NCBI RefSeq assembly: GCF_017848645.1
Contig: NZ_JAFEIF010000041.1
Span: 62,001 to 126,000 of the forward strand
Length of the DNA: 64,000 bases
Source: Limnohabitans sp.
Lineage (GTDB): Bacteria; Pseudomonadota; Gammaproteobacteria; Burkholderiales; Burkholderiaceae_C
Direction: 5' to 3'
Positions 10,436 through 22,740 of the stretch are shown here, piece by piece (positions within the stretch are counted from its first letter, which is position 1; every line of letters begins with the position of its first letter). A program made the translations under genes and the position numbers. Under the pieces are notes generated by a model. The model ran no database searches. It saw only the letters and a program-made list of their open reading frames with translations, and was not told where the DNA came from.

Positions 10436-11659
10436 ATGACCCCACATTTGACCCCACGGCGCGAGCGCTGGCTGCTCCTTACGCTGGCCGGCATCCAGTT
10501 CACCCACATCCTCGATTTCATGATCATGATGCCGCTGGGGCCGCAGTTCACGGCCCTGTTCGGCATCAGCAACGCCCAGTTTGGGCTGTTGGTCTCGGCT
10601 TACACCTTGTCGGCGGGCTTTTCGGGTTTGATGGCGGCCACCTACATTGACCGTTTCAGTCGCAAGCAGCTGTTGCTCACCATGTACAGCCTGTTCGGGC
10701 TGGCCACCTTGGCTTGCGCCTTGGCGCCCGACTATGCGTGGTTGATGGTGGCGCGTGTGGCCGCAGGTTTGTTTGGCGGGGTCTTGTCGGCCCTGTCGCA
10801 GACCATCGTGGCCGATGTGATTCCTTTTGAGCGCCGGGGCCGCGCCATGAGTGTGGTGATGACCTCGTTTTCCGTGTCCACCGTGGCGGGCGTGCCGCTG
10901 GGCCTGTTTTTGGCAGCGCATTTCAACTGGCATGCGCCTTTTGTGGGCATCGCGGCGCTGGTGGGCCTGCTGGCGCTGGGGGCCTGGCAAACCTTGCCCC
11001 GGCTGGACGCGCACTTGCACCACCCCGAGCGGGTGAGTGTTTGGCGCGGGATCGGCCAGGTGCTGGCCGAGCCCAACCACCTCAAGGCGTTTGCCGTGTC
11101 GGGCCTGATGATGTTCGCAGCCTTCACGGTCATTCCTTACATCACCATTTACCTGCAGTCCAATGCGGGCATGCAAGCCTCTGAGGTGCCCTGGATCTAC
11201 CTGTGTGGCGGTGTGGCCACCTTGCTCACTGCGCGCTATTTTGGCCGCCTGACGGACCGGGTGGGCAAGGTCCGGATGTTCCAACGCCTGGCTTTGGCGG
11301 TGACCGTGCCCTTGATGGCCACCACCCTCTCGCAAGGCCTGCCCTTATGGGGTTTGCTGGCGATATCGACGCTGTTTTTTACCGTCATGAGTGGGCGCAT
11401 GATTCCCGGCATGGCAATGATTTCTTCGGCGGCCCTGCCCCGTTTGCGCGGCACCTTCATGACCCTGAACTCGGCCGTGCAGTCGGCCTCCATGGGCCTG
11501 GCCGCACTGGTGGCGGGGCTCATCATCGGGCGCGACGCGCAGGGGCAACTCACCTTGTATTGGGTGGCGGGCTTGTTGGGGGTGGTGGCCAGCTTGCTCA
11601 GCGTTTGGCTGGCCGGACATTTGCGCCTGCATGGGGCGCCTGCTCAAGTGGCGGGCTAG
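10436..11659 (+). CDS. MFS transporter
   Basis: 12-TM hydrophobic profile, major facilitator motifs (DRFSRKQLLL, GRLTDRVGKVRMF). Confidence 0.9.
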   Translation: MTPHLTPRRERWLLLTLAGIQFTHILDFMIMMPLGPQFTALFGISNAQFGLLVSAYTLSAGFSGLMAATYIDRFSRKQLLLTMYSLFGLATLACALAPDYAWLMVARVAAGLFGGVLSALSQTIVADVIPFERRGRAMSVVMTSFSVSTVAGVPLGLFLAAHFNWHAPFVGIAALVGLLALGAWQTLPRLDAHLHHPERVSVWRGIGQVLAEPNHLKAFAVSGLMMFAAFTVIPYITIYLQSNAGMQASEVPWIYLCGGVATLLTARYFGRLTDRVGKVRMFQRLALAVTVPLMATTLSQGLPLWGLLAISTLFFTVMSGRMIPGMAMISSAALPRLRGTFMTLNSAVQSASMGLAALVAGLIIGRDAQGQLTLYWVAGLLGVVASLLSVWLAGHLRLHGAPAQVAG

Positions 11660-11906
11660 ATGGGGCAGTTGCCAGGGCGCGTCCTGAGCGGCAAGACAGC
11701 AGGGTCATAACCCTGTTGCAAATCGGACGATAGCACCGAAATGGGGCTTTGGGGGCAAAAGCAGCGGACTTTACAGGTTTAGTTTTAGGCGTATTGCTTT
11801 TCCATTTCGGGGCGCGCATAGTGGGGTTGAACCATCCCTCAAAGGTGGTTTCAGAGTCCCGCCCCGGCGGGGCTTTCCCTACCCTGAATCTATGGAGGCG
11901 ACGATT

Positions 11907-12236
11907 ATGAATTTAACCATCAGCGGGCACCATTTGGAAGTGACCCCGGCTTTGCGCCAGTACGTCACGGGGAAACTTGATCGCATCACCCGGCATTTTG
12001 ACCAGGTGGTCGATGTGAAAGTGCTGCTGACCGTCGAAAAGCAGAAGGAAAAAGACAAGCGCCAACGCGCCGAATGCAACATCCACGTCAAAGGCAATGA
12101 CCTGTTTGCCGAAAGCGCCCATGAAGACCTGTACGCTGCGGTGGACGATCTGGTGGACAAACTCGATCGTCAGGTGGTCAAACACAAGGACCGCATCACC
12201 GACCACCACCACAGTGCGCCCAAGCGCATGATGTGA
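11907..12236 (+). CDS. hpf: Ribosome hibernation-promoting factor (HPF/YfiA family)
   Basis: [40 protein letters not shown] upstream; upstream of ptsN. Confidence 0.93.
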   Translation: MNLTISGHHLEVTPALRQYVTGKLDRITRHFDQVVDVKVLLTVEKQKEKDKRQRAECNIHVKGNDLFAESAHEDLYAAVDDLVDKLDRQVVKHKDRITDHHHSAPKRMM

Positions 12237-12259
12237 CCTCTCGACTTCTGTCCAGCCGA

Positions 12260-12283
12260 GGCCGCTGCAAGCGGCCTTTTTTT
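12260..12283 (+). terminator. Rho-independent terminator after hpf
   Basis: ggccgctgcaagcggcc followed by T7. Confidence 0.8.
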
Positions 12284-12380
12284 CGCGCCCTTGGCGCACA
12301 CCCTGGCCCGACTTCTCGCGACCCGGTCAGGCCAGGGACAAAGCCTGTTGGCGGATCGGGTGCATAATCCGGCCTCGACC

Positions 12381-12848
12381 ATGAACCGACTCTCATCCAT
12401 ATTGCCTGTTGCCCAAGTTCTTGTGGGGGTGGAAGCCACCAGCAAGAAACGCGCATTCGAAGAAGCCGGACTTCTCTTTGAGAATCTGCATGGCTTGTCG
12501 CGTGCCTTGGTCACCGACAGCCTGTTTGCTCGCGAGCGATTGGGCTCCACGGGCTTGGGCCACGGTGTGGCCATCCCGCACGGTCGCATCAAGGGCCTCA
12601 AAGCCCCGATGGCCGCCGTCTTTCAGCTGGCCCAGCCCATTGGTTTTGATGCGCCGGACGAGCAGCCTGTTAATTTGCTGATCTTTTTGCTGGTGCCCGA
12701 AGCGGCGACCCAAAAGCATCTGGAAATCCTGTCCGAGATCGCCGAGCTGCTCAGCGACACCGCTTTGCGCGAAAGCATCAAAAGCAGCACAGCCCAAGCG
12801 GGTCTGCACCAGTTGATTGCCCAATGGCAATCGGCCCAAACCGCCTGA
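12381..12848 (+). CDS. ptsN: PTS IIA-like nitrogen regulatory protein PtsN
   Basis: EIIA-Ntr fold: [27 protein letters not shown]. Confidence 0.93.
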   Translation: MNRLSSILPVAQVLVGVEATSKKRAFEEAGLLFENLHGLSRALVTDSLFARERLGSTGLGHGVAIPHGRIKGLKAPMAAVFQLAQPIGFDAPDEQPVNLLIFLLVPEAATQKHLEILSEIAELLSDTALRESIKSSTAQAGLHQLIAQWQSAQTA

Positions 12849-12873
12849 CTCCCTTTTTCACAGCCTGCAGGCG

Positions 12874-13815
12874 ATGAAACCCTCCGTCATCAGTGCCGAT
12901 GTCCTTTTTGAGGACCACCGCCAACAACTCAGGTGGCAGTGGCAAGCGGGGCTGGGCGCTTCCGAGAGGCGCTTTGACGAGGTCGCTGTGCGCCAAGCCC
13001 GCTCTGGCGCTGACCTGGTGGGCTACCTCAATTACATCCATCCCTACCGCGTGCAGATTCTAGGGCCGCGCGAAGTCGCTTACCTCACGAATGGCACGCC
13101 GGACGACTGCTCGCGGCGCATTGCACGCATCGTGACGCTGGAGCCGCCGGTTCTGGTGCTGGCCGACGGCCAGACCGCGCCCGAGGCCTTGCTGGCCATG
13201 TGCGAGCGGGCGCAAATTCCGATGTTTGCCACCGAGCAGTCCTCTGCCTTCGTGATCGATGTGCTGCGTGCGTATTTGTCCAAACACTTTGCCGACCGCA
13301 CCACCATGCACGGCGTGTTCATGGACATTTTGGGCATGGGCGTGCTGATCACGGGTGAATCGGGTCTGGGCAAAAGCGAGCTGGGCCTGGAGTTGATCTC
13401 GCGTGGCAATGGCTTGGTGGCCGACGACGCGGTGGACCTGTACCGCATCAACCAGACCACCATCGAAGCGCGCTGCCCCGATTTGCTGCAAAACCTGCTG
13501 GAAGTGCGCGGCATTGGCCTTTTGGACATCCGCGCCATCTTTGGCGAGACGGCGGTGCGCCGCAAGATGCGGCTCAAACTCATCGTGCACCTGGTGCGCC
13601 GTGAAACATTGGAGCGCGATTACGAGCGCCTGCCCTCCGAGCCCTTGCGGCAAGACGTGCTGGGCATTCCGGTGCAAAAAGTGGTGATCCAGGTCATGGC
13701 CGGGCGCAACATCGCGGTGTTGGTGGAAGCGGCAGTGCGCAACACCATCTTGCAGATGCGCGGCATCGACACTTACCAGGATTTCATCGAGCGTCAGCGC
13801 CGCGCCATGGGCTGA
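12874..13815 (+). CDS. hprK: HPr kinase/phosphorylase
   Basis: Walker [16 protein letters not shown] and downstream [16 protein letters not shown] signature. Confidence 0.95.
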   Translation: MKPSVISADVLFEDHRQQLRWQWQAGLGASERRFDEVAVRQARSGADLVGYLNYIHPYRVQILGPREVAYLTNGTPDDCSRRIARIVTLEPPVLVLADGQTAPEALLAMCERAQIPMFATEQSSAFVIDVLRAYLSKHFADRTTMHGVFMDILGMGVLITGESGLGKSELGLELISRGNGLVADDAVDLYRINQTTIEARCPDLLQNLLEVRGIGLLDIRAIFGETAVRRKMRLKLIVHLVRRETLERDYERLPSEPLRQDVLGIPVQKVVIQVMAGRNIAVLVEAAVRNTILQMRGIDTYQDFIERQRRAMG

Positions 13816-13834
13816 GGGCGGGGCAAGCGCTTTG

Positions 13835-14266
13835 TCAGCGGGCGTTGCGGTGCGGGCAGGGTTTTTGCGTGCAGTGCGCGTAAAGACTCAGGGCATGGTC
13901 GGCGATCACAAAACCCTTGGCCTGAGCCACAGCCTGTTGGCGTGATTCAATTTCTGCGTCATAAAACTCTTCCACCCGGCCGCAGTCCAGACACACCATG
14001 TGGTCGTGGTGCTGGCCCTCGTTGAGTTCGTACACTGCTTTGCCACTTTCGAAGTGGTTGCGGCTGAGGATGCCCGCTTGCTCGAACTGGGTCAGCACCC
14101 GGTAAACGGTGGCCAGGCCGATGTCGGCATTGTCCTTGAGCAGATGACGGAACACGTCTTCGGCCGTCATGTGGCGCATCGAACCGCTTTGGAAAACCTC
14201 CAGGATTTTCAGGCGCGGCAAGGTGGCTTTGAGGCCGTTGTTTTTCAGTTCGTCGATCTGGCTCAT
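13835..14266 (-). CDS. fur: Ferric uptake regulator Fur
   Basis: [43 protein letters not shown]; divergent from bamE. Confidence 0.93.
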   Translation of the reverse strand: MSQIDELKNNGLKATLPRLKILEVFQSGSMRHMTAEDVFRHLLKDNADIGLATVYRVLTQFEQAGILSRNHFESGKAVYELNEGQHHDHMVCLDCGRVEEFYDAEIESRQQAVAQAKGFVIADHALSLYAHCTQKPCPHRNAR

Positions 14267-14351
14267 GGGCTGTGAGGATGGGGTCGCCAGTGGCGGTCCT
14301 GCGGCAAGGCTGCCGCTACAATGACCTGATCATATCGGCACACCCTCAACC

Positions 14352-14915
14352 ATGACAGCTTCCCTGACTTTTCGTCTTACCGCCCAAGGCCTGGCAGCCC
14401 TCTTGCTGGGTGCGAGCCTGGCCGGTTGTGGCAACTTGTCCGGCTCCGTGAGCCGCGACACTTTCAAGCCCTTTGTGCCCGAGGTGGTGCAAGGCAATTT
14501 TGTCTCGAACGAGCAGCGCCAGGCCTTGCGTCCCGGCATGGCACGCGCCCAGGTGCGTGAAATCCTGGGCACGCCCTTGATCGCCAGTTTGTTCCATGCT
14601 GACCGTTGGGACTACGCCTTCAGCATCCAGCGTCAGGGCGTGGCCGCGCAAAACTTCAGGCTCACGGTTTACTTCAAGGGCGATGTGCTCGAACAAGTCG
14701 ACAGCGACGTTCTGCCCAGCGAGTCGGAGTTTGCCGGACGTCTGGTGCGGCCCCAGTCGGTGGGCAAACTGCCTCCCCTGCAAGCCAGTGAAGAAGAATT
14801 GAAGAAATTCACCCCGGCATCGACCCCTGCGGCCCGCGCCGAATCGACCTCAGCTGCCCCGGCGCCTGCGGCTTTGCCGCGCAGCTACCCACCTTTGGAG
14901 CCGGCCATCCGCTGA
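14352..14915 (+). CDS. bamE: Outer membrane protein assembly factor BamE (SmpA/OmlA)
   Basis: Lipobox LAGCG, GMARAQVREILGTPL..FHADRWDYAF. Confidence 0.92.
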   Translation: MTASLTFRLTAQGLAALLLGASLAGCGNLSGSVSRDTFKPFVPEVVQGNFVSNEQRQALRPGMARAQVREILGTPLIASLFHADRWDYAFSIQRQGVAAQNFRLTVYFKGDVLEQVDSDVLPSESEFAGRLVRPQSVGKLPPLQASEEELKKFTPASTPAARAESTSAAPAPAALPRSYPPLEPAIR

Positions 14916-14985
14916 ACATCCCGTGCTGGATGTCTCCTGACGTGATCCCAACGGCCGAGCCCTCAACATTTTGCCCATTCAAGAC

Positions 14986-15801
14986 ATGACCTCATCCCAC
15001 TTCTTGCCCATCACCGTCGCCGGCGCATCCGGCCGCATGGGGCACATGCTGATCGAAGCCATCTTGGCCACCGACGACTGCCGCCTCGCGGGTGCGCTGG
15101 ACATCGCGGCCAGCCCGGCGCTGGGGCAAGACGCGGGAGCGGCGATGGGCCGAGTGACGGGCACCACCGTCACCGCCGACTTGCGCGCAGGCCTGCAAGG
15201 CGCATCCTGCCTGATCGATTTCACCCGCCCAGAAGGCACGCTCGCCCACCTCCAGGTCTGCCGCGAACTGGGCGTCAAGGCGGTCATTGGCACCACGGGT
15301 TTCACCGATGCGCAAAAAGCCGAGATCGCCGAGATCGCCCGGGACATCGCCATCGTCATGGCCCCGAACATGAGTGTGGGCGTCAACGTCACCTTGAAAT
15401 TGCTGCAAATGGCCGCGCAAGCCATGTCCACGGGTTACGACATCGAGATCATCGAAGCCCACCACCGCCACAAGGTGGACGCGCCCTCGGGCACCGCCCT
15501 CAAGATGGGTGAAGTCATCGCCGAGGCGATTGGCCGCGACTTGAAAGACTGCGCCGTGTACGAGCGTTATGGCCACACTGGCGAGCGCGATCCGTCCACC
15601 ATCGGTTTTTCGACCATTCGCGGCGGCGACATTGTGGGCGACCACACGGTGCTGTTTGCAGGGATCGGCGAGCGCATCGAGGTCACGCACAAATCTTCCA
15701 GCCGGTCGACCTATGCACAAGGGAGTTTGCGGGCCGTGCGCTTTTTGGCCACTCAGCCGCGTGGCCTGTTTGACATGTTCGACGTGCTGAACCTGCGCTG
15801 A
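14986..15801 (+). CDS. dapB: 4-hydroxy-tetrahydrodipicolinate reductase
   Basis: [15 protein letters not shown] and [23 protein letters not shown]. Confidence 0.96.
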   Translation: MTSSHFLPITVAGASGRMGHMLIEAILATDDCRLAGALDIAASPALGQDAGAAMGRVTGTTVTADLRAGLQGASCLIDFTRPEGTLAHLQVCRELGVKAVIGTTGFTDAQKAEIAEIARDIAIVMAPNMSVGVNVTLKLLQMAAQAMSTGYDIEIIEAHHRHKVDAPSGTALKMGEVIAEAIGRDLKDCAVYERYGHTGERDPSTIGFSTIRGGDIVGDHTVLFAGIGERIEVTHKSSSRSTYAQGSLRAVRFLATQPRGLFDMFDVLNLR

Positions 15802-15829
15802 CGCGCCCCCCCCCACCCGAAAGCCGCCC

Positions 15830-16474
15830 ATGAGCCTGAACGACTTCCTGCTGCACAGCGATGTCGTCAGCCGCGTGCTGGCGCTCATGCTGCTGGCCTT
15901 GTCGGTGAGCAGCTGGGTGGTGATCGCCTGGAAATGGCGTTTGCTCTCGCGTGTCACGCAAGACGTGCCGCGCAGCGTGGCCGCTTTTTGGCAAGCCGCG
16001 GGCTTTGACGATGCCCGCCAGCGCGTGGCCCAGTTTGACCGCGAAGCCTGTGTGCTGCCCTTGCTCGATGCCACCTTGCTGCCCTTGGGCGGCACTTTGG
16101 CCTCGGCGGGCCAGCGCCACCACCAACTCACCCGTGTGCTGCGCGAGGCCATGCAATCGGTGCTGCGCCGCTTGCAATGGGGGCAGGTGCTGCTGGCCAC
16201 GGCCGGCTCCACATCGCCCTTTATTGGTTTGCTGGGCACGGTTTGGGGTATTTTTAATGCCTTGAGTGGCATGGCCGAGGGTGGCCCCATTCGCATCGAA
16301 CAAATTGCCGGGCCTGTGGGCGAAGCCCTGGTCATGACCGCTGCCGGTCTGGCGGTGGCGATTCCGGCGGTGCTGGGCTACAACCTGCTGGGGCGGCGTA
16401 TTGGCCAGATCGAGGCTGAGCTCGAAGGCTTTGCCCACGATCTGCGCGCCTTGCTCGCCGGCCCCCGGGACTGA
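15830..16474 (+). CDS. exbB: MotA/TolQ/ExbB proton channel family protein
   Basis: ATAGSTSPFIGLLGTVWGIFNAL ... ALVMTAAGLAVAIPAVLGYN. Confidence 0.9.
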   Translation: MSLNDFLLHSDVVSRVLALMLLALSVSSWVVIAWKWRLLSRVTQDVPRSVAAFWQAAGFDDARQRVAQFDREACVLPLLDATLLPLGGTLASAGQRHHQLTRVLREAMQSVLRRLQWGQVLLATAGSTSPFIGLLGTVWGIFNALSGMAEGGPIRIEQIAGPVGEALVMTAAGLAVAIPAVLGYNLLGRRIGQIEAELEGFAHDLRALLAGPRD

Positions 16475-16480
16475 GCGGTC

Positions 16481-16900
16481 ATGGCTTTTGGACGCCTGCC
16501 CAGCCGCCCAGCCGAAGCGCCCATGAGCGAGATCAACGTCACACCCCTGGTGGACGTGATGCTGGTGTTGCTGGTCATCTTCATCCTGACCGCCCCCCTG
16601 ATGACCAGCGCCATTCGCCTGGACCTGCCCCAAAGCGAAGGCGGGGAATCGGGTGCCGCCCCCCAGGCCGTGGTTCTGGTGGTCGATGCGCAAGGCCGCT
16701 GGTTCCTGAACGACCAACCGATGGCCGAAAACGCCTTGCGCGAGCAACTGACCCAAGCTGCCCGCCGCAACCCGCTGACCGAGCTGGAGCTGCGTGCCGA
16801 TGCCTCTGTGCCCTATGGCCGGGTGGTCGAAGCCATGGGCTTGGCCCAAAAAGCCGGTTTGAGCCGAATCGGCTTTGTGGCCGAGGTGGTTTCGCCCTGA
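16481..16900 (+). CDS. exbD: ExbD/TolR family biopolymer transporter
   Basis: MSEINVTPLVDVMLVLLVIFILTAP. Confidence 0.9.
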   Translation: MAFGRLPSRPAEAPMSEINVTPLVDVMLVLLVIFILTAPLMTSAIRLDLPQSEGGESGAAPQAVVLVVDAQGRWFLNDQPMAENALREQLTQAARRNPLTELELRADASVPYGRVVEAMGLAQKAGLSRIGFVAEVVSP

Positions 16901-16981
16901 AGTCGCCCCCCGTCCGAGCGGCTGTGGCCTTGCCGCGCCTTCGCCAGGCCAGGGCCCGCCCAGCCCCTACAATTTAGCCCT

Positions 16982-19669
16982 ATGCAAGACAAGTACAACC
17001 ACCTCGAAGTCGAACCCGCTGCGCAGTCCCGCTGGACCGCCCGCGATGCCTACCGCGTCACCGAAGACGCCAGCAAAAAGAAGTTCTACGCCTGCTCCAT
17101 GCTGCCTTACCCCAGCGGCAAGCTGCACATGGGCCATGTGCGCAACTACACCATCAACGACATGCTCACGCGCAGCCTGCGCATGAAGGGCTTCAACGTC
17201 TTGATGCCCATGGGCTGGGACGCGTTTGGCCTGCCCGCCGAAAACGCCGCTTTGAAGAATGGTGTGCCCCCGGCCAAATGGACGTACGAAAACATCGCGT
17301 ACATGAAAAAGCAGATGCAGGCCATGGGCCTGGCCATCGACTGGTCACGCGAAGTCGCCACCTGCGACCCGACCTATTACAAGTGGAACCAGTGGCTGTT
17401 CTTGAAGATGCTGGAAAAAGGCATCGCCTACCGCAAGACCCAGGTCGTCAACTGGGACCCGGTGGACCAGACCGTGCTGGCCAACGAGCAAGTCATCGAT
17501 GGCAAAGGCTGGCGCACGGGCGCTCCGGTTGAAAAGCGCGAGATCCCCGGTTACTACTTGAACATCACCGCTTACGCGCAAGAGCTGCTGGACCATGTGC
17601 AGATCGGCAATGAGAAAGCCACGCTGAACGGCTGGCCTGACAAAGTGCGCCTGATGCAGGAAAACTGGATTGGCAAGAGTGAAGGCGTGCGCTTTGCCTT
17701 CACCCATGACATCAAAGGTGCAGATGGTCAGCTGATTGGCGACGGCAAGATGTACGTCTTCACCACCCGCGCCGACACCATCATGGGTGTGACCTTTTGT
17801 GCTGTGGCTGCAGAACATCCGCTGGCACTGCACGCTGCTGCATCGAACCCCGCGTTGGCGGCCTTCCTCGAAGAATGCAAAACCGGCGGCACGACCGAGG
17901 CCGAAATGGCCACGCAAGAGAAAAAGGGCATGGCCACGGGCCTGTTCGTCACGCATCCCTTGACCGGCGCGCAGGTCGAGGTCTGGGTGGGCAATTACGT
18001 GCTGATGTCTTACGGCGACGGCGCGGTGATGGGTGTGCCTGCACACGACGAGCGTGACTTTGCGTTTGCCCTCAAGTACCAGTTGCCGATCCGTCAGGTG
18101 GTGTCGGTCAAGGATCAGGCCTTTGATGCCACGGTTTGGCAAGATTGGTACGGCGACAAGCAAAGCTGCGTGTGCATCAACTCCGGCGAACTCGACGGCT
18201 TGAACCAAAAAGCCGCCGTCACCAAGGTTGCCGAGCTGCTCGCCGCCAAAGGCTTGGGCGAGAAGAAAACCACTTGGCGTTTGCGCGACTGGGGCGTGAG
18301 CCGCCAGCGCTACTGGGGTACGCCGATCCCGATCATCCATTGCGATGAGCATGGCGCGGTGCCGGTGCCTGAAAAAGACCTGCCCGTGGTGCTGCCGCAA
18401 GACTGCATCCCTGATGGTTCGGGCAACCCGCTGCACAAGCACGAAGGCTTCCATGCGGGCGTGACCTGCCCTGTGTGCGGCAAAGCGGCCCGCCGCGAGA
18501 CCGACACCATGGACACCTTCGTGGATTCGTCCTGGTATTTCATGCGCTATTGCGATCCCAAGAATGACCAAGCCATGGTCGCCGATGGTGCCGATTACTG
18601 GATGCCGATGGATCAATACATTGGCGGCATCGAGCACGCGATCCTGCACCTCTTGTACGCTCGCTTTTGGACCAAGGTCATGCGCGACCTGGGTTTGGTC
18701 AAGGTGGACGAGCCCTTCAGCAAATTGCTCACGCAGGGCATGGTGCTCAACCACATCTACTCGCGCCGCACCGCCAAAGGCGGCAAGGATTACTTCTGGC
18801 CGCACGACGTGGAGCATGTGCTCGACGAGACCGGCAAAGTGGTGGGCGCCAAGCTCAAGAACGAAGCCGACAGCGGTGATGGCCGCTTGCCCGTGGGCAC
18901 GCCAATAGATTACGAGGGCGTGGGCACCATGTCCAAGTCCAAGAACAATGGCGTGGACCCGCAGGACCTGATCGAGCGCTACGGCGCCGACACGGCGCGC
19001 CTGTACACCATGTTCACCGCGCCACCCGAAGTCACGCTGGAGTGGAACGACTCGGCCGTGGAAGGCAGCTACCGCTTTTTGCGCCGCGTGTGGAACTTCG
19101 CGTTCAAGCACCACGAGCTGCTGCGCTCGGCCACGGGTCAGGACCTGAGCCAGGCCGCTTTGGGGGATGCCGCCAAAGCACTGCGCCGCGAGATGCACCT
19201 GGTGCTCAAGCAAGTGGGTTACGACTACGAGCGCATGCAATACAACACGGTGGTGTCCGGTTGCATGAAGCTGCTGAATGCGCTGGAAGACTTCAAGCAC
19301 GACGGCAGCCCGGGCGACACCGCCGCCCTGTGTGAAGGCGTCTCGATTTTGATGCGCATGCTCTACCCCGCTTGCCCGCACATCACCGACGAAATCTGGC
19401 AGCAACTGGGTTTTGCCCAAGCGGCAGGCGAGTTGCTCGACGCGCCTTGGCCCAGCGTGGACGAGTCGGCTCTGGAGCGAGACCAGATCGAGCTGATGCT
19501 GCAAATCAACGGCAAGCTGCGCGGGTCCATCCTCGTGCCCGCCAGCGCCGACAAGGCCCAGATCGAAGCCGCTGCCTTGGCCCATGAAGCGCTTGTCAAG
19601 CAGGCCGCAGGTGCCGCGCCCAAAAAGGTGATTGTGGTGCCTGGCCGTCTGGTCAACGTGGTGCTGTGA
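16982..19669 (+). CDS. leuS: Leucyl-tRNA synthetase
   Basis: [19 protein letters not shown] (HIGH-like) and [24 protein letters not shown] (KMSKS). Confidence 0.98.
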   Translation: MQDKYNHLEVEPAAQSRWTARDAYRVTEDASKKKFYACSMLPYPSGKLHMGHVRNYTINDMLTRSLRMKGFNVLMPMGWDAFGLPAENAALKNGVPPAKWTYENIAYMKKQMQAMGLAIDWSREVATCDPTYYKWNQWLFLKMLEKGIAYRKTQVVNWDPVDQTVLANEQVIDGKGWRTGAPVEKREIPGYYLNITAYAQELLDHVQIGNEKATLNGWPDKVRLMQENWIGKSEGVRFAFTHDIKGADGQLIGDGKMYVFTTRADTIMGVTFCAVAAEHPLALHAAASNPALAAFLEECKTGGTTEAEMATQEKKGMATGLFVTHPLTGAQVEVWVGNYVLMSYGDGAVMGVPAHDERDFAFALKYQLPIRQVVSVKDQAFDATVWQDWYGDKQSCVCINSGELDGLNQKAAVTKVAELLAAKGLGEKKTTWRLRDWGVSRQRYWGTPIPIIHCDEHGAVPVPEKDLPVVLPQDCIPDGSGNPLHKHEGFHAGVTCPVCGKAARRETDTMDTFVDSSWYFMRYCDPKNDQAMVADGADYWMPMDQYIGGIEHAILHLLYARFWTKVMRDLGLVKVDEPFSKLLTQGMVLNHIYSRRTAKGGKDYFWPHDVEHVLDETGKVVGAKLKNEADSGDGRLPVGTPIDYEGVGTMSKSKNNGVDPQDLIERYGADTARLYTMFTAPPEVTLEWNDSAVEGSYRFLRRVWNFAFKHHELLRSATGQDLSQAALGDAAKALRREMHLVLKQVGYDYERMQYNTVVSGCMKLLNALEDFKHDGSPGDTAALCEGVSILMRMLYPACPHITDEIWQQLGFAQAAGELLDAPWPSVDESALERDQIELMLQINGKLRGSILVPASADKAQIEAAALAHEALVKQAAGAAPKKVIVVPGRLVNVVL

Positions 19670-19711
19670 GCCCACGGCCCGATGTCCGCTCACGCCGATG
19701 ATCGCCCTGTG

Positions 19712-20248
19712 ATGAACACCTCACGCCGCCGTTTTGGCCTGTTGCTCGGTGCCGGCCCAATGCTGGCCGGTTTGTCGGCCTGCGGCTTTCAGTTGCGCAG
19801 CGCGGGCGATTACCCCTTCAAGACGCTGTTCGCCAATTTTTCGACCAACTCGCCTCTGGGCGTCGAGTTGCGCCGCAACCTGCTGGGCACAGGCCGCATC
19901 ACGCTGCTGACCGAGCCCGCACAAATGGCCACCGCCGATGCGGTGCTGGACATTCTGAGCGAAGAGCGCCAGCAGGCGGTGGTGGGTGTGAACGCTTCTG
20001 GCCAGGTGCGCGAGCTGCAATTGCGCTTGCGCGTGCGCTTTCGTTTGCGCACACCCCAAGGCCAGGTGCTGATCGAGCCGGTCGAGCTGTCCCAGCAACG
20101 CGACCTGAGTTTCACCGAAACCGCAGCCCTGTCCAAGGAAATCGAACAAGCCACCATGTACCGCGACATGCAGACCGACATCGTGCAGCAGATCATGCGG
20201 CGGCTGTCGGCGGTCAAGCCCCGGCCCGCGGCGACGGCCAAACCCTGA
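19712..20248 (+). CDS. lptE: LPS-assembly lipoprotein LptE
   Basis: Lipobox GLSACGFQLRSAG; position between leuS and holA. Confidence 0.9.
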   Translation: MNTSRRRFGLLLGAGPMLAGLSACGFQLRSAGDYPFKTLFANFSTNSPLGVELRRNLLGTGRITLLTEPAQMATADAVLDILSEERQQAVVGVNASGQVRELQLRLRVRFRLRTPQGQVLIEPVELSQQRDLSFTETAALSKEIEQATMYRDMQTDIVQQIMRRLSAVKPRPAATAKP

Positions 20249-20256
20249 GCCGCGCC

Positions 20257-21309
20257 ATGCAACTGGCCCTGCCCCAGCTCGGTGCGCACCTGCAAAAAGG
20301 CCTGCGCAGCCTGTACATCCTGCACGGCGACGAGCCCCTGATGCAGCAAGAGGCGGCCGACGCCATCCGCGCCAGCGCCCGCGCGCAGGGCTACACCGAG
20401 CGCAGTGTGCACACCGTCTCCGGGGCCCATTTCGATTGGAGCGAGGTGCTGGCCGCAGGCGGCTCGCTGAGCCTGTTTGCCGACAAGCAAATCGTCGAAG
20501 TGCGCATCCCTTCAGGTAAACCGGGAAAAGAAGGCAGCACCGCCATTCAGCAATTGGTGGCCTCGGCCCAAGGCAACGACAGCACCTTGACCTTGGTCTT
20601 GCTGCCGCGCCTGGATGCGGCCACCCGCAAAGGGGCCTGGTTTGGCGCGCTCGAAAACGGTGGCGTGTCCATCCAGATCGATCCGGTTGATCGAAACGCC
20701 TTGCCCCAGTGGATCGCCCAGCGCCTGCAAATGCAGGGCCAAAGCGTGGCCGCAGGCGAAGAGGGGCAGCGCACGCTGCAGTTTTTTGCCGACCGTGTGG
20801 AAGGCAACTTGCTGGCCGCACACCAGGAAATCCAGAAGCTGGGGCTGCTCTACCCAGCAGGCGAACTCAGCCAGGCGCAGGTCGAGTCGGCCGTGGTGAA
20901 TGTGGCCCGCTACGACGTGTTCAAGCTCTCCGAATCGGTCTTGTCGGGCCAGGTGGCCCGGGTGCAGCGCATGCTCGACGGCCTGCAGGCCGAGGGCGAG
21001 GCCGCGGTGCTGGTGCACTACACCATCGCAGAAGACATCCGCGCCATGAAGCGCGTGAAAGACGCCATGACCGCTGGCAAGCCCCTGCCCATGGCGCTGC
21101 GCGAGCAGCGCGTCTGGGGCCCGCGTGAACGTTTGTTCGAGCGCGTGCTGCCCCGCATGAGCGAAGCCCGCCTGAACGGCTTGCTGCAAGCGGCCCACCA
21201 GGTGGACGGCATCGTCAAAGGCTTGAAAGTGCCCGATTGGCCCACCGACCCCTGGCAGGCGCTGCAACGCCTGGCCGTGCGATTTTCGCGTTTTTGCAAC
21301 GTGCGCTGA
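20257..21309 (+). CDS. holA: DNA polymerase III subunit delta
   Basis: [39 protein letters not shown]. Confidence 0.93.
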   Translation: MQLALPQLGAHLQKGLRSLYILHGDEPLMQQEAADAIRASARAQGYTERSVHTVSGAHFDWSEVLAAGGSLSLFADKQIVEVRIPSGKPGKEGSTAIQQLVASAQGNDSTLTLVLLPRLDAATRKGAWFGALENGGVSIQIDPVDRNALPQWIAQRLQMQGQSVAAGEEGQRTLQFFADRVEGNLLAAHQEIQKLGLLYPAGELSQAQVESAVVNVARYDVFKLSESVLSGQVARVQRMLDGLQAEGEAAVLVHYTIAEDIRAMKRVKDAMTAGKPLPMALREQRVWGPRERLFERVLPRMSEARLNGLLQAAHQVDGIVKGLKVPDWPTDPWQALQRLAVRFSRFCNVR

Positions 21310-21338
21310 GTGGCAGGTGCATCTGCGAAAATGCAGGC

Positions 21339-22619
21339 ATGACTGAATTGAACACCGCTGAACACATGCACAGCCTGGGCCAGCAGGCCAAAACGGCCTC
21401 GGCCCTGATGGCCAAAGCCTCGGCCGCCACCAAAAACAAGGCTTTGCGCCATCTGGCCGCCTTGTTGCGTGCCAACACCGACGCTTTGCAGCTGGACAAC
21501 GCCAAAGACCTGGAACGCGCCCGCGCCGCTGGTTTGGCCGAGCCGATGGTGGATCGCCTGAAATTGACCCCCCAAGTGCTCGAAACCTGCGCCCAGGGCT
21601 GCGAGCAGTTGGCCGCCATGCCCGATGTCATTGGCGAAATCATCGGCATGAAGCAGGTGCCCAGCGGCATCCGCGTGGGCCAGATGCGGGTGCCGATTGG
21701 TGTGTTTGGCATGATTTTCGAGAGCCGCCCCAACGTGACCATTGAAGCGGCCAGCCTGTCCATCAAGAGCGGCAACGCCTGCATCCTGCGCGGTGGCTCC
21801 GAGGCGATTGACTCGAACAAGGCCTTGGCCAAGTTGGTTCAGCAAGCCCTGACCGAGAGCGGTCTGCCCGTCGATGCGGTGCAGCTGGTGCAAACCACCG
21901 ACCGTGCCGCCGTGGGGCAGCTCATCACCATGCCGCAGTTTGTGGACGTGGTCATCCCGCGTGGCGGCAAGGGCCTGATCGAGCGCATCAGTGCCGAGGC
22001 CAAAGTGCCCGTCATCAAACACCTGGATGGCAATTGCCACACCTATGTGGACGATCCCTGCGACATCGACATGGCCGTGAAAGTGGCCGACAACGCCAAA
22101 ACCCAAAAGTACAGCCCTTGCAACGCCAGTGAAAGCCTGTTGGTGGCACGGGGCGTGGCCGCTGAATTCCTGCCCAAAATCGGTGCGGTGTACGCGGGCA
22201 AAGGCGTGGAAATGCGTTGCTGCCCCAAGGCCAAGGCGATTTTGAGCCAGGTGGCCAAAGCCACGCTCAAGGACGCCACCGAGAAGGACTGGTTCGAGGA
22301 ATACCTTGCGCCCATCATCAGCATCAAGGTGGTCGAAGGGGTGGACGAGGCGATTGCCCACATCAACCACTACAGCAGCCACCACACCGACGCCATCCTG
22401 ACCCGCGACCACGTGCACGCCCAGCGCTTTTTGCGCGAAGTGGACTCGGCCAGCGTCATGGTCAATGCCAGCACCCGCTTTGCCGATGGTTTTGAGTACG
22501 GGCTGGGTGCCGAAATTGGCATCAGCACCGACAAATTCCACGCCCGTGGCCCGGTGGGCATCGAAGGCCTGACCTCGCTCAAGTACGTGGTGCTGGGCGA
22601 GGGCGAGGTGCGTGGCTGA
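21339..22619 (+). CDS. proA: Glutamate-5-semialdehyde dehydrogenase (gamma-glutamyl phosphate reductase)
   Basis: [39 protein letters not shown]. Confidence 0.96.
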   Translation: MTELNTAEHMHSLGQQAKTASALMAKASAATKNKALRHLAALLRANTDALQLDNAKDLERARAAGLAEPMVDRLKLTPQVLETCAQGCEQLAAMPDVIGEIIGMKQVPSGIRVGQMRVPIGVFGMIFESRPNVTIEAASLSIKSGNACILRGGSEAIDSNKALAKLVQQALTESGLPVDAVQLVQTTDRAAVGQLITMPQFVDVVIPRGGKGLIERISAEAKVPVIKHLDGNCHTYVDDPCDIDMAVKVADNAKTQKYSPCNASESLLVARGVAAEFLPKIGAVYAGKGVEMRCCPKAKAILSQVAKATLKDATEKDWFEEYLAPIISIKVVEGVDEAIAHINHYSSHHTDAILTRDHVHAQRFLREVDSASVMVNASTRFADGFEYGLGAEIGISTDKFHARGPVGIEGLTSLKYVVLGEGEVRG

Positions 22620-22740
22620 GCGCCGCGCTCTCAGTGCTCAGGCGCACATGCGGCTGGCGCTGTGTCCGCTAGGCGCTTGCAATGGCGCTGACCGGCCCCA
22701 TATGATTTTTCTGTTTTGTCCCGTTTTTGCCCGATAAAGG

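Noticed and set aside
11690-11722. tRNA-Met-like anticodon arm (gcagggtCATaaccctg)
   Set aside because: Stem-loop register does not give a proper 7-nt anticodon loop, and no D-arm, T-arm or acceptor stem is present; a plain hairpin.
17345-19693. 782-aa antisense ORF opposite leuS
   Set aside because: Antisense artefact of GC-rich coding; no domain signal.
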